Notes under the pieces: model-generated
The model's input: only the letters and a program-made list of their open reading frames with translations
Database searches by the model: none
Told to the model about the DNA's origin: nothing
Assembly: GCA_027924585.1 (NCBI GenBank)
Contig: BSBM01000299.1
Location: 29,054,501-29,118,500 of the forward strand
DNA length: 64,000 nucleotides
Source: Larix kaempferi
Lineage: Eukaryota; Streptophyta; Pinopsida; Pinales; Pinaceae
Direction: 5' to 3'
Translations under genes and position numbers: made by a program
Part shown: positions 35,207 to 46,934 of the stretch, in pieces
Layout of the letters: every line of letters starts with the position of its first letter
Numbering within the stretch: position 1 is the stretch's first letter

Positions 35207-38200
35207 TGTAACGTACCCTTTTTGCTGGAAAACATTTTGTGTTAACAAACATTGTTATAACTTTTATTGTAAAGTTTTATGTTGGACAGGTGTCCAAGGA
35301 TGACTGTAAATTACACAATATATTATTATTAAATAGATAAAATAGGAGACAAACACCTAAGAGGACTATTGAAAGAGTGGTTACTGATCCACTAGGTGGA
35401 ATGGAATCTGGGGTAGAAGGCAATGGACAAGTGGCAGCATCATGATGCAACTAACTAGCTGTTGGTATGGGACAACTCCCTTGAAATGTGGTCATAGTGC
35501 CCTGAAAGATGGGACTAGAGCTTGAGGCTCATTTATTCCAAACTGACCACTAAAAGACCTAGGCAATCTATATAATAGCCATCAAATATTGAACTGAGGT
35601 TCATCACTTTTCCTGATGAGGAAATTTACCTTGGGGTTTTGCTGTGTTTGCACCCAAGAGATTTGATGAGGGGAAATGCTATGCTGTTCATCATGTTGTG
35701 AGTATTCCAAACTCTTATTGAGTTCAGGAGGTTGATGTTGAGTGGAGAAGAAATTTTATTTCATGAGGTTGATGCTGAGTGGAGAAGGCATTTTTGAGTG
35801 CCTTGCTTCTACACAGTTCCACCCACTTATTGGATTAGTAATCAGGCTCGGGGGTTCATTTGAAGTCAGTAGTTGAGATGCTTCTTCTGAAGTAGGTTGG
35901 GAGGAACAGGCCTCCTTGGGTGCTTGTCAGCCCTATCGTCTTTCATAGGTTCCATTGTCTTATCTATTTTTACTTTAAAGTTCTGTTATCTATTTAACTT
36001 TTACTGTTGAGATTTATTTCAGTTTTCTTGAATAATTTAATAATTCTATATATATCGAACTGATTGAATAAAATAGTCTCTGCATTTTTCCCCTTGCAAA
36101 AAGGAACAACATCATACTCTAGTACAGAGACAGATTAAGTAGAATAGATCAAGATAGGCAAATAACCAAGTGAATGAGAAGATTAAATTATTAAAAATTC
36201 CTCAAGTTTTCTACTTACTGTTTAACTCCTGTATATACATTTACAGTGCCCCATTATCAATTATTTTTAGCTAACTGTTTTCCTAATTTACATGCAATGT
36301 TTCCTTGTTTATAATATCTCTGTTTTCAAAATAATTAGATTTATGTTCTAACAATATAAGATTGTTATTTATATTCAGTAGTTTAAATGCTCATGTTTAT
36401 ATTAGGAAATTTATAGATTTACTTTCATTATACAGCAAAGTGATATTTCTTTGTACAGACAATAAGATTTCCCAACTATTTCATGCATACAATTATACAT
36501 TGTTTTATACCATAAACTCTATCGTGGAAATCAAAACATTTTATGCTATAACCCTAAACAGAGTTATCAACTACCAGCCTTTAGTCAACATTCCATTCTA
36601 AGCAACTTAAACTTCATTTTTCTTTACTACACAATTCCAATTAAGATATAGAATTATTACAATGTAAACATAATCAAGTTTTGGTCTCAACATTACACAG
36701 TGGAAGACCTAGTTAGGATTATCAATTTTCATAATAGGTTTTCATTTTAAACTTATAAACAAAAGACCAAACAATTCACACAGAAACCATTTCCTACAGG
36801 TTAAACAATTACATTCTTGGTATCATTTCCAGAATTCAAGTATCATGATATTAGTAGGATATTTCTAAGCAAATATAGCAGACATCAGTTTAGTGCTGAG
36901 ACCATTTCGAAGAGCAACATCAAACTATCCATTTCAACGCTTGACAAACCATGTGACAATTGCCATAAAGCTAAAACATAGATTATTATTTTATTTATTT
37001 CCATAACTCGACAGAGTTGAAGACTCGACATCATAACGATGATAAAAAATTAACCCATACCGACGAACCTTACACATCCAAACTCCTCTCTAAAAACAAA
37101 AATGTATCCCATACGATTTGTAGAAATCAAAGGGTTATCACGATATCCAAGTCTGGAGAGACACACGATACAACTATACAGTTTTCATAGTTATTTTATG
37201 GAGAAGAAACGATACGAAGAAGCTTTCATTTCATTTCACAACCATAACTTTTATCCATCAACCATAAACACAGAACTATTTTGAGAACCAGATGTATCAC
37301 TATATTAAGTCTGAGAATATGAATCTCCGTTACAAAATACTTGTATTAACAATCAACACGGCTGTTTCCCTGTGGGTTGAGGTATTATCCTCTCCATACT
37401 TTTAAAAAGTTTACAAACCCTATCTCTACAAATTTACAAAACTCTCGGAGTGAAAAACACAACACACAAAACATCACATAGTCGGCCAACATCTTCACCT
37501 ACACAGAGTTTCAAAGCAACCGCCGAGGCTTACCGGTTGGTATAGTTATTTCCAACCTTCAACGCCCAGAATTGAGAAGCCATTACATATTACACCTGCA
37601 AGAACATCACAGATGTGGTTAAAATAGTATCTCAGAAGGAAGAATTACAGTATCGAAATTCTAATAACCATTAGCACTCATGTATGAACATTACAGTGAA
37701 GGAAATCAAACACATTACCTTTTAAATGATATCCCGTAGCAGCAATGAACGCCAAGACAGATACAATTGTAACGAAACCCCTACTTCGTCGAATGCTAGT
37801 ATAGCTGGAGCCAACACAAAACCATCAACTATTTTAAAACAATGAAACAGTGCCGAGAGATATAGCAACCCTGGCGAGGCCCTGACCATTCATTTCAAAC
37901 CCAGCATTAAAATAAAAAAAACCTCAACAAGTCGGGGTATCAAACCACCCAAAGGCAAACTCTAAGACTACCAAAGGAGACATTCACCATTGTACAAGAA
38001 TTGGAGAGAGCTTGGCTCTATAAATTACATAAGTTATGAGTTCAAGACTCAGGAGCTATGCCTCCACAGGCAGAACAACAAAACTACAAACCCTCATCCT
38101 GTCGGCCACATACATCTACCACTACCAAGTAACAAAAATCACAATAAACTCATCGATCACAGCAAAGGTAGGGTTTAACCACATGCATTGAAACCCTTGC

Positions 38201-39487
38201 CAAATCAACGGTGGAGATCACCAGTGGGATTTACGAAATCACAAACCATCTACCACATTAAATGAGCCATCACTACAACATCCACGAAGGATCTAGCTGG
38301 GAAACGTTTAAAACTTTGCCAAGTTACAACTCAGCACTCAGTTGTTACACCAAGATACTTTTACGTGAACCAAGCTTACTCAGCGATCCACAAGGGAATT
38401 CCGCTATTCTTGTTGGTTGTGTGCATTCAATGCATAGGATACAATTACATCTGCCAACCTGTAATGCATATTAACATTCATATCAAACAACATGGAAATG
38501 GTTATGGTAAGGTCATGATATATGCCCTTGTAACATTAAGTTAAGGGTTAGATAGAACTTCACCGAGGTCGCATAAGTATTACCTAGGGTCACATAAGTG
38601 CACACAACACATAATAGAATATCTCCAAAGTTCACATAGTATTGTAGGATCATATAGTATTATATTTTTACAAATTATCGATAAAGTTTGTATAATATTG
38701 CATTTTGTATAGCATCATATGTTTGTATAGTTCACTAGGGTGGCATAATATCACATGGGGCCACACTATTGCACATAACACACAACATATAATATGTTAT
38801 ATATATAGTTTGTAATTGTTTGATAATGTCCCAAACACCATATAAATAGATTATATAAATAATCAAAGAAGATTGTGTTTATACATACATGCTATTGTAT
38901 AGTGAAATAGAAGACTTGTTGATAAATCAAATTATCATAACCATGGTAGAAGTATAGACCCTAGGAAAGTTAGCAAAACAGTTATACATAGAATTTCCAC
39001 AAATTGCCACGGAGGAAGAAGGTAGATATTTACATACAGTTCGACATGAATGGAAACCAAAAATAATTCTGAGTACAACACTGCATTACGATCATTACAG
39101 ACCTTCACTGATAAACTGTTTGGTCACTTGTCGCAACTTTAAAACCTTATCTGTAAACTGCCACAAGTACGAATTCACATGCTTTAGCATGAATGCTAAG
39201 TAAGCCTCAGGGCGTCCATAGGACCCCTTCATCAATAAATAAAAGTATATTAGTCAAAATAATTGATTCATAAATCATAACATCAATAATAGAAGTTGCA
39301 GTAGTTTTAATGACATCAAGACATAAACATAATTCTGTTAGTCGCAAATTCTTATACGATAAGCTAGCATGGTATTTATTAGAGCACGATAACGTTTTAT
39401 GCTTTGTTCTATTCCACACATATTAAATAAGCATTAATTGTCACGTAGAAAAATTTTAAATTTTTGTGATTTTTTCAGGATGTTACA
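35207..39487 (+). repeat. 3' LTR of the chromovirus (4,281 bp)
   Basis: It starts TGTAACGTACCC and ends GGATGTTACA, keeping its TG...CA ends. It is colinear with the 5' LTR throughout, with a few small indels (for example an extra ACAGAGTTGAAGACTCG near 37013). Confidence 0.93.
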
Positions 39488-39492
39488 AATCC
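39488..39492. repeat. Right target-site duplication of the chromovirus
   Basis: AATCC, identical to 26089-26093. Confidence 0.9.
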
Positions 39493-39843
39493 ACAAGGAA
39501 CTACCAAACTGGTGAATAGGATGGACAAGAAGGTAAAAATTTATTTTTCAAAGATCCTGGTTAAATTAACTAAATTATGAATGGGGATAGTGACTTTGAA
39601 TACTTGCAAAAAGTTATATAAAATGTATACCTGCAAATTTCCAGGTCAAGATGATTGGATTGCTATTCAACATGTGGATCATCCACAATTAGAGCTGGGA
39701 TCGATGATGTTTGTGGATATTAGCCAACAACACATTGGAGATGGGTTTCTTGGATAATAATGAACCAGGCGAGGGCTTGGTGTCAAAATGCGGTATCTCC
39801 AGCAATGTTACTCACCACTCAAATGTTGGCCGGTCATTGACAG
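39493..39843 (+). pseudogene. Linker exons between the methyltransferase-like and FCP1-like parts
   Basis: After the chromovirus the host-like sequence resumes with a short coding stretch (GTTKLVNRMDKK) up to a donor-like AAG|GTAAAA near 39530. A second exon follows the acceptor TTTCCAG at 39644: GQDDWIAIQHVDHPQLELG, SMMFVDISQQHIGDGFLG, a frame break, and KCGISSNVTHHSNVGRSLTG up to the donor CAG|GTAAAAG at 39843. I recognise no domain. The clean donor and acceptor on each side are the main reason to link it to the following exons. Confidence 0.4.
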
Positions 39844-39926
39844 GTAAAAGACAAATTATTTTCTACTTAAATTAATAAAACAAATTTATTCCAAAATATA
39901 TAATGACAAGCAATATTTCTATGCAG

Positions 39927-40492
39927 CTCCCCATACAAAAATGTTATTGATATTAGAAATGGAAGGTTTTCTATTTCGCAAGAAAGTCACAGAAAATGAC
40001 TCCAAAAGAGAAAATAAAAAAAAATACTTTTGGAGGCAAAAAGTAAAAAGGGGGGAAGAAAGTACTGTTGGTGAATTTGAATTTAAACACAAAGAAAAAT
40101 CATGTGAGTCACGAACAAATGCGATACAATTTTTTGGATTATGTCTTTCCAAATTCAATGTTGGGATTTGGTCATGTAAATGTGGGGTCAATGAGGGGAA
40201 TTCATTGTTTACAAATTTTTTGAGGGAAGGTAGTGCAGAAAAAACATTTGGGGAACAAATTTTATTTTTATTGTTTCGAGAGAGATGTACCAACGATAAA
40301 GAAGGAAATACACAAAAAAATGTGGAGAGTGTGTGGGAGGAGTTCCCAATGAAATATTCACAAAGTAATACATCAATGATTGTTTTGGAGGGTGATGATG
40401 TGAAAGCACATCCATGTGCAAACTATATTTTGAGTAAGCCCTTTATTGCATCGTCCGCTAGGACAGATAGTGAATTGGTACATCGACTCTAG
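39927..40492 (+). pseudogene. FCP1/NIF-type HAD phosphatase-like domain 1, degenerate
   Basis: The exon follows TCTATGCAG. Residues fit the plant FCP1-like fold in order: LLILEMEGFLF (strand 1, where active enzymes have DxDx[TG]), then after a basic insert AIQFFGLCLSKFNVGIWSC, the LLFRERCT segment (active relatives have a WDQxxC-like string), and MIVLEGDDVKAHP at the site of the usual IDDSPYKA. The first catalytic Asp is Glu and the motif III Asp pair is altered, so phosphatase activity is unlikely. Active relatives dephosphorylate Ser/Thr, classically in the RNA polymerase II C-terminal domain. This is the first of three successive copies in the same direction. Confidence 0.65.
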
Positions 40493-40875
40493 CAGGGTTT
40501 TAGTAAAATGCATGAATCAACTGATATCAGAACATTCAATGCCTTCTTCTAGTTGAGTGACATCCATCAATTGTGACCTATCATTTCCTCTTTCAAGAGT
40601 GGGAAACACTAGATATAACCTATGGAGATTTTAAATCATTTAATGTGTTTTCTGTTTTTTTCGGTTACGTTGCTATTTTAGTTTCAATCTAACATATTAT
40701 TAGTTCAGTGTGATGCTTTTATTAAATCATTTGAATCTGTGAAATTTTGGTTGATTTGTGTATTAATATTTGGAAATCAAAATCTTCATTTACAGTTGCA
40801 TGTTTGTGATCATTAACTTCATGAACAAAATTTTGTTGTTGTGGTTATATATATAGTCACAATTTTTATAATCAG

Positions 40876-41450
40876 TCCAGATATCACCACAAAATAAACT
40901 ATTGGTCTTGGGAGTAGAGGGATTTCTATTTGGAGTTCGGATGTTATCCAACATTGAATATTTTTCCAAACAACCTCATTTTGTCGATAATTTCTATCGT
41001 TATTATGCACAGATTAGCCCCGATATTATCAGTGTTGCCAGAAAACATTTTGACATTGCTCTATGGTTTTCCTCACTCAACAACATGGAAATTAAAAAAT
41101 TCCTCGGTATATTTGAATGGTTTAAGAATGAAGACTTTGTATTTATTTGGGGTCGAGAGCAATGCAAACATGGTACTATTTATAATTACTCAATGTCTAC
41201 ATATTATAATGTTGGTGAAGTACTGCACATATACAAAAAGTCATTTACGGATGTACTTATCCAATATGGAGATATATATAAAAAAACAGACATTTTCTTT
41301 ATAGATGAAGGGAAATATCATTCAACAAATAATAGCAAGGAAAACTACTTGAAAATGCCAACTAGTTGGACATTTGACGATTCACAAGAGAGAAAAATAA
41401 CTATAAAACCAATGTTGTGTTCTCTATTGAATTATCTCCGGCCTCGTTAA
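40876..41450 (+). pseudogene. FCP1/NIF-type HAD phosphatase-like domain 2, degenerate
   Basis: The exon follows an AT-rich intron-like gap (40493-40875) ending TATAATCAG. It opens SPQNKLLVLGVEGFLFG, clearly related to the start of domain 1 (HTKMLLILEMEGFLF). It then has PHFVDNFYRYY, HFDIALWFSS, VFIWGREQCKHG (the WDQxxCT-like element) and IFFIDEGKYHSTNN, with KMPTSW after it. The first catalytic Asp is Gly and the motif III DD is DE. The frame is open for 182 codons from 40902 and longer upstream, better preserved than most sequence here. Confidence 0.65.
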
Positions 41451-41686
41451 AAAATGGGGCATTGGTTAAAGACATTCAACTTCAAATGACCGCGATATTA
41501 TACAGACAACAATTCATTTAGTGATTTGTATATTTTGACAACTTCTACAAATTGATGTAAATTTTTTTTCTATATTTATCTTGGACAGTTCTTATATATT
41601 TATGGACATCGTATCATGAATTTGGTGAAACATTGAAACACAATATTTTCTTGACTGGGTTGTCTGTGTTCTTTTTTTTTATGCAG

Positions 41687-42287
41687 ATACTAGAAGATTT
41701 GTTACTAGTAAACCATTGATTATTTCTGATTTCAATGAATTTTTGTCACAGGCAAATCATAAAAAAAAATCAGATTTCAATGAACACCAGATATCGAATG
41801 AACCACAAAGTATTACTTTATACGTCCAAGATTTAGGGAATTTTGTAAACAATGCTTTAGTATATTTGAAGTTGGGGTATGGACTTCTGCACAACAAAAA
41901 AATGTTGACGAGTTTTTGCCAACATTATTACAAAGAACAGGATTGCAAAGGGAACAATTTAGAGTAATTTTAAAACAAGATTATTGTTCTTTCATAGCCA
42001 GAGAGGGTTATCAGAGTGATGGAAATCCTTATGTATTTCTCAAGCCTTCAAACAAAGTTTGGGACATTTTGATCCATGGTTGGGATGCTACAAATACAGT
42101 GATTGTAGATGACTCAAAAGAAAAACATGTTTGTAATGAGGAAGGGAACTGTATTATAACAAAAATGTATACTTGCCAAGATGTCAATGACACATTCTTG
42201 TTAGATCAATTATGGGCTTGCTTGCTACACCTAAATGGCATGAGTGATGTGAGACCAATTGTGAATAAAATGAAAGTATTTTGTTAA
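41687..42287 (+). pseudogene. FCP1/NIF-type HAD phosphatase-like domain 3
   Basis: It follows a polypyrimidine tract and TATGCAG. It starts KPLIISDFNEFL, which keeps the first Asp but has Asn for the second. A small duplication and a frameshift lie near 41850. Then come FSIFEVGVWTSAQQKNV, PYVFLKPSNKVW, TNTVIVDDSKEKHV with the motif III Asp pair intact, and DTFLLDQLWACLLHLNGMSD up to the stop at 42287. It is the most enzyme-like of the three. The C-terminal string matches the usual end of plant FCP1-like proteins (N-LLD-L---L--L---DV). Confidence 0.7.
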
Positions 42288-42706
42288 ATAATACACTTGA
42301 ATGTTTGTTTGTACTAGTATGTTCAATTGCACTGTGATTATTATACTTGTAAAGGGTCATGTTTGGTTTTCGAAAGTGAAAAATCAGAGCTTGAAAGTGC
42401 CAAAATCGGTTTTCAAAATTGCAAATTTAAGTATTGGAAGTGTCAAAATTAGCCTTCCAAAAGGGAAAAATCAGGTTCTAAAAGTGTCATTATCATATTT
42501 ATCATATTGGAAATGTGCAAAAACCAATTTCAAAAGTGGTGATATCAAAAGAAAAAGTATTCTTTTGGAACCTAGATTTGGCACTTTTGGAACTAGATTT
42601 TGCACTTTAGAAACCTTGATTTTGGGGTTTAGAAAGGATGTTTTTAACCCATCTTGAAAGTGACTTGGACTAGAATATGTCCAAGTTTAATGAAATAGGT
42701 GTTGGA
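42288..42706. repeat. Low-complexity stretch of short degenerate repeats
   Basis: Between about 42365 and 42660 short variants of AAAGTG.CAAAA and TTTTGGAACTAGATTT alternate, with both strands of similar words. It ends where copy B begins. The 118-codon frame at 42301-42657 follows from the repeats and is not a gene I can support. Confidence 0.5.
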
Positions 42707-44989
42707 CTCTACTTAAAGTAAGTTTCACATATAAGGGCTCTAATATCAATAATTCAAACCACTAATCGGATCAATTTCCCAAGGATCATAAACCCTCACC
42801 AGAAGGACATCAATCATCCTTTTAGTGTATGTCTATATTTAGATAATGACTGGAAGTAGATTACAATGTCCAATCGTGATGAATGGAAAGATCCTAGAAC
42901 AATAACTTGACTAGGTGGAAGTGATAGTATTGCACAATCAAGTTGAAGTGCAGAAGCTTATTTGATCCTATTATAGGGTATGCAACCTAGGGAATAAGTA
43001 TTAACATAATATAACGTGGAGGAATAACAAGAGACAAAAAAACAAAAGAAGCAACCTAATACAATGCATGCTGGCTAAAGTGTATAATTCTATTCGATTA
43101 CAAAGAAATTAGAGAGGAGGCAAGGATTGAAGTGATGAAAATATATTATATATCATTATGACAAAAATGACATGCTCAGTTCAATCCTTCAAATATAAAT
43201 CACCACAAAACATTATGGGAATTTTACATAGTATGGAACCTATTACAACCTACAACTTCGCATTTTTTACCCTACATGATCTCACCTTTCATATTCTACA
43301 ATAAATAATGTTACATATTTATACAACAAGAGGGTATTAGACAATCATTTATATAATGGTTCCCAAGTCAGCAATGGAACTAACAAATTCATGAATAAGG
43401 AAGATATTTGTCCAATGTTATGGGCATTAGCATGTATGTGATTGACTTTGAACATTGGGCTTGTTGGACACACTAACAACCTCAACTGCATATCCTAGTG
43501 ATGTTTCCAAGTAATTTGGATCTAAGTTGGTTGGTTTGTATGATTGCTAAGCTATTAGTGTTGACATGTAGATCCCTTGTTGAAGAAGAGCATGTGAAAA
43601 ACTGAAGATTAGGGGGGGGTGATGGTACAAGAGAAGATCACAATGAGCAAATTTCAATCATAGCATTTGTTATGAAGCACAAGTTGGCCATGATCAAGTA
43701 TGTTGCATGTCTATCTTGATTGACACATGGATCAATAATATCCTTGTATTCCTTTGATTATGGTTTGTAGAGATTTACATTAAATTCTTATATCAAGCAC
43801 AATGTTTTTATTTAACTTCACACAATTCCATTCTTTATTCTATTCCATATACAACTTAGTTGACAATCATTTATATTTTCCCAATAATATTACATTCTAC
43901 TTCATAATTTTTTTGCCACATATTATCTATCGATAAATAGTCAAATGTCAATGCATAATATTTTTTCAGTGATAATGCACCCTTAAGTCCACGACTTATT
44001 ATCACTCATTAATTGAATATAGATGACAAATTAAACATCAATATGGAGATTTCTTTTCAAATAATATTGTATTATATTTCCATCAATTTCTTAAGGTACT
44101 ATTAACTAAATAATACCATTTCTTACCACATACTTACCACCTATAATGGGATTTCCCACTACATAAAACTTTAGCAACAATGTTACATCTCTACTTCCAC
44201 CCAGTGCTTTGAAGTATTAACTAAATATTAATGCAAAACTTTAAAAACAAAATTTACACACTAGTTCAACTAACTTACTATTAATTACTAACTAAATATT
44301 GACAATTCAAAATTATTTATTGGAATCACCCTAAACCACTCTTAATGCAAAACTTTAAAAACAAAATTTACACACCTAGTTCAACTAACTAAATTTTGAC
44401 AATTCAAAATTATTTATTTTAATCACCCAAAACCACTCATTTTGAGCTGTAAGAACATCATACTATGACCTTAAATCGAGGGTTTTTGGACACAGCGTGT
44501 GATAACCTGCACTCAAATCACCCCTTGCCCGAAAAATGGGATTGCTCACTACATAAACCTTTAGCAACAATGTTGCATCTCTACTTCCACCCACTACTAT
44601 GAAGTATTAACTAATGATAATTATTAAATATTAATGCAAAACTTTAAAAACAAAATTTACAAACCTACTAGTTCCACTAACTTACTATTATTAATTAGTA
44701 ACTAAATATTTTCAATTCAAAATTATTTTTTTGAATCACGCTACACCACTCATTTTGACCTGCGTTTGTTCATCATACTATGACCTTAAATCGAGGGCGT
44801 TTGTTTATTATTTATTTGAATCACCCTAAACCACTCATTTTGAGCGGTAAGAACATCATACTATGACCTTAAATCGAGGGCGTTTGGACAGTGTTCACGC
44901 ACGTACGAAGGTTTGTTCATCAAATGCATGAAGAGCTTCTTACTCCACTCTTACATGCAATCGAGGTCATGCATGATTCGGAGCTCAAA

Positions 44990-45000
44990 CTATATAAATA
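44990..45000 (+). promoter_or_regulatory. TATA box of the EML-like gene, copy B
   Basis: CTATATAAATA in a conserved context, about 500 bases before the leader-exon donor. Confidence 0.5.
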
Positions 45001-45019
45001 ACTTGTTCTACTCGACTTG

Positions 45020-46559
45020 TTACGGCAGTAGGGGATAGATCGGCTTGACGCACCTTTGAGTAAACTCGTGAAGAATAGGGCAATAGATCGAGTTAAAGGT
45101 ATTTCTGCGTCCATTTCATTTAAAGTTGCTGGTAGACATTTGGCTTATTTTCTTATCATATATTCTGTGTGAAAGAATTCCTGTGCTTGTTTTCTACTGG
45201 GCTTGTTGCGGCAGTAGGGGATAGATCTTTGCGTAAACTCGTGAAGAATAGATCGAGTTAAAGGTATTTCTGCGTCCATTTCATTTAAAGTTGCTGTGTG
45301 TGAAAGAATTCCTGTGGTGTGGTGCAATTCCCATCCACTATGGTTCAAAGATCGCTGGGATTATGCAGTGCAGAGATGTTAGCTTGGTTTCCTGTAGTTA
45401 GAACCTGATATAAATACACATTCCTGTGCTGTAGTTATAAGAGCCTGATTTAAATACCCATTCCTTCTTTTTTCGTTAATGTTTGCTGATATTCAGGTGA
45501 GTCTCTCTACTTCGCTGCTCGTTGATTAAAAGTGATTTTGCAGGGTTGTTTCATAGGTATGAGGATAGATATATATAAATACTATGGATTGGCTTTTTGA
45601 GGATGGTTGCATAATGTACAAATCTACTTGGCTTGGCTCTGTAACTAGTTAAATCTGTCCATTTGAACCAAATTGAGGTATGTCTGGTTAAACTTTCCCA
45701 TAGTTGGAAATTAACGAGTTCAACCAAGATTTGACAAATTTGACATAGATTGTTTTTTGACCAATATTGTCTATCTTAAGCATTTTTCAGATTGTTTTTT
45801 ATTTAGGTCCATCTTGAGCATTTTTTGAACTGTTTTATTCGTTGATGCTTCTGCTCACAAATTCTGGGTTGTAGTAATAATCTTGGTTTAGGGCTTCACC
45901 AAAGTCATTCCCTTATCCAATTCACCTATGCTTTGACATTACTTTATTCCTCCAGTATTATTGGTTGATATGTGTAATTACCAAGTACCAAAAATTATTT
46001 TCTGTAAAATGTGCAAGAGTTTTGCTTTAGATAACAATTTGTAAGGGATCTTTTGTAGATAGATTTAAGGAATGTTGTTAGTTTATTGTGAAAGCCACAC
46101 AAGTTAAAAAAATTAGGGATGATCCTGAGAGGTGTCCCTGTACGCAAAACGTGGGGAACACCTTTTTGAAAACACTGGTTTACATATATGTTTGTGTATG
46201 TTTTGAGTTGTTTTAACTTTTTTCTTTTTGTTTTATGGTGATTTTTTGAACTTATCGTCTAATGCTGTGTTTATTCTGAGTTCAGTGAAGGAATGTTGGA
46301 GTTTTTCTCTCCTTGTTTGGGCTTTCATATTGTTCATACTTCACTAGTTGAAACTAAAGATATAATTCTATGCAAAGTGGGAAATTGGGTTGATTATAAG
46401 CATTATATTCCATGTGTATTTTTCTATTATCTGCTTTGCTTGAATTTGGGAGAACATCCTTTTGTACACGACTTCAGTTAATTTCAAGATTGTTTCATAA
46501 GATGTTAAATCCTTCTGCAAGTGAGTAACTACTAATATCTGCTTGAACATCTTTTGTAG
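45020..46559 (+). other. Leader exon and first intron of the EML-like gene, copy B
   Basis: An exon ends at ATTCAG|GTGAGT (GT at 45497). The intron then runs to CTTTTGTAG at 46559. Donor and acceptor are conserved in copy A (8403 and 9468), which supports a real spliced leader in the ancestral gene. No start codon in the leader reads into the ENT exon in a conserved frame. Confidence 0.45.
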
Positions 46560-46934
46560 GCAACAAGGCCGAAATTTTTTCCTGCAAAGTTTTGTGTATG
46601 TAAGGGCCTTTTTGTCTAGGGAGTCCAAAATGGACATTGACAATAAAGAGCGTGTCCTCCTTCTGATGACTGAAGTCGCACTTCTTTTGTCCATTCATCC
46701 GTCGACACAAAAATGAATATGGAAGAACAGATAGACAATAGTGGCTCTGCCCATGAACACTGGGCAGATGAGATTACACATCAACTAGAAGTAAATGCAT
46801 ATTGTTCTGTGTTAGGTGTCTTTAGAGCTCGAAAAACATTAAGCTGGAAAACAGAACTTTTACTAGCAGAGTTGAGGGTTCATTTGCATATTACTTCTGA
46901 AGAGCACTTGTTTGAGCTGGAAAAGTTCAAATAG
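46560..46934 (+). pseudogene. EML-like: EMSY-LIKE (EML) ENT-domain exon, copy B, ENT part open
   Basis: The start of the exon (ATRPKFFPAKF) is shifted by one extra T before MDIDNKER. From the ATG at 46713, 73 codons are open: MNMEEQIDNSGSAHEHWADE, THQLEVNAYCSVLGVF, TLSWKTELLLAELRV, HLHITSEEHLFELEKFK, stop. That spans nearly the whole ENT domain, including the conserved LE..AY, SWK.E.LL.ELR and EEH positions. In plants ENT proteins act in chromatin regulation in the nucleus. The Agenet/Tudor-like part and the later helix of the family are missing, so I treat it as a truncated copy. It could in principle give a 73-residue ENT-only peptide. Confidence 0.75.

Larger units (their letters stand above)
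26094..39487 (+). mobile_element. Ty3/gypsy chromovirus (Tekay/Del-like), complete but decayed
   Basis: 13,394 bp with two near-identical LTRs, a PBS, a PPT and a 5-bp target duplication. Gene order is gag, protease, RT, RNase H, integrase and a chromodomain-like tail, which defines a Ty3 chromovirus. The reading frame carries about ten stops and at least two frameshifts, so the copy is not autonomous. In 26165-26271 against 35279-35385 I count four differences in about 107 aligned bases, all transitions, which suggests a moderately recent insertion. It lies between the methyltransferase-like and FCP1-like parts of a host-like gene, in the same orientation. Confidence 0.95.
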
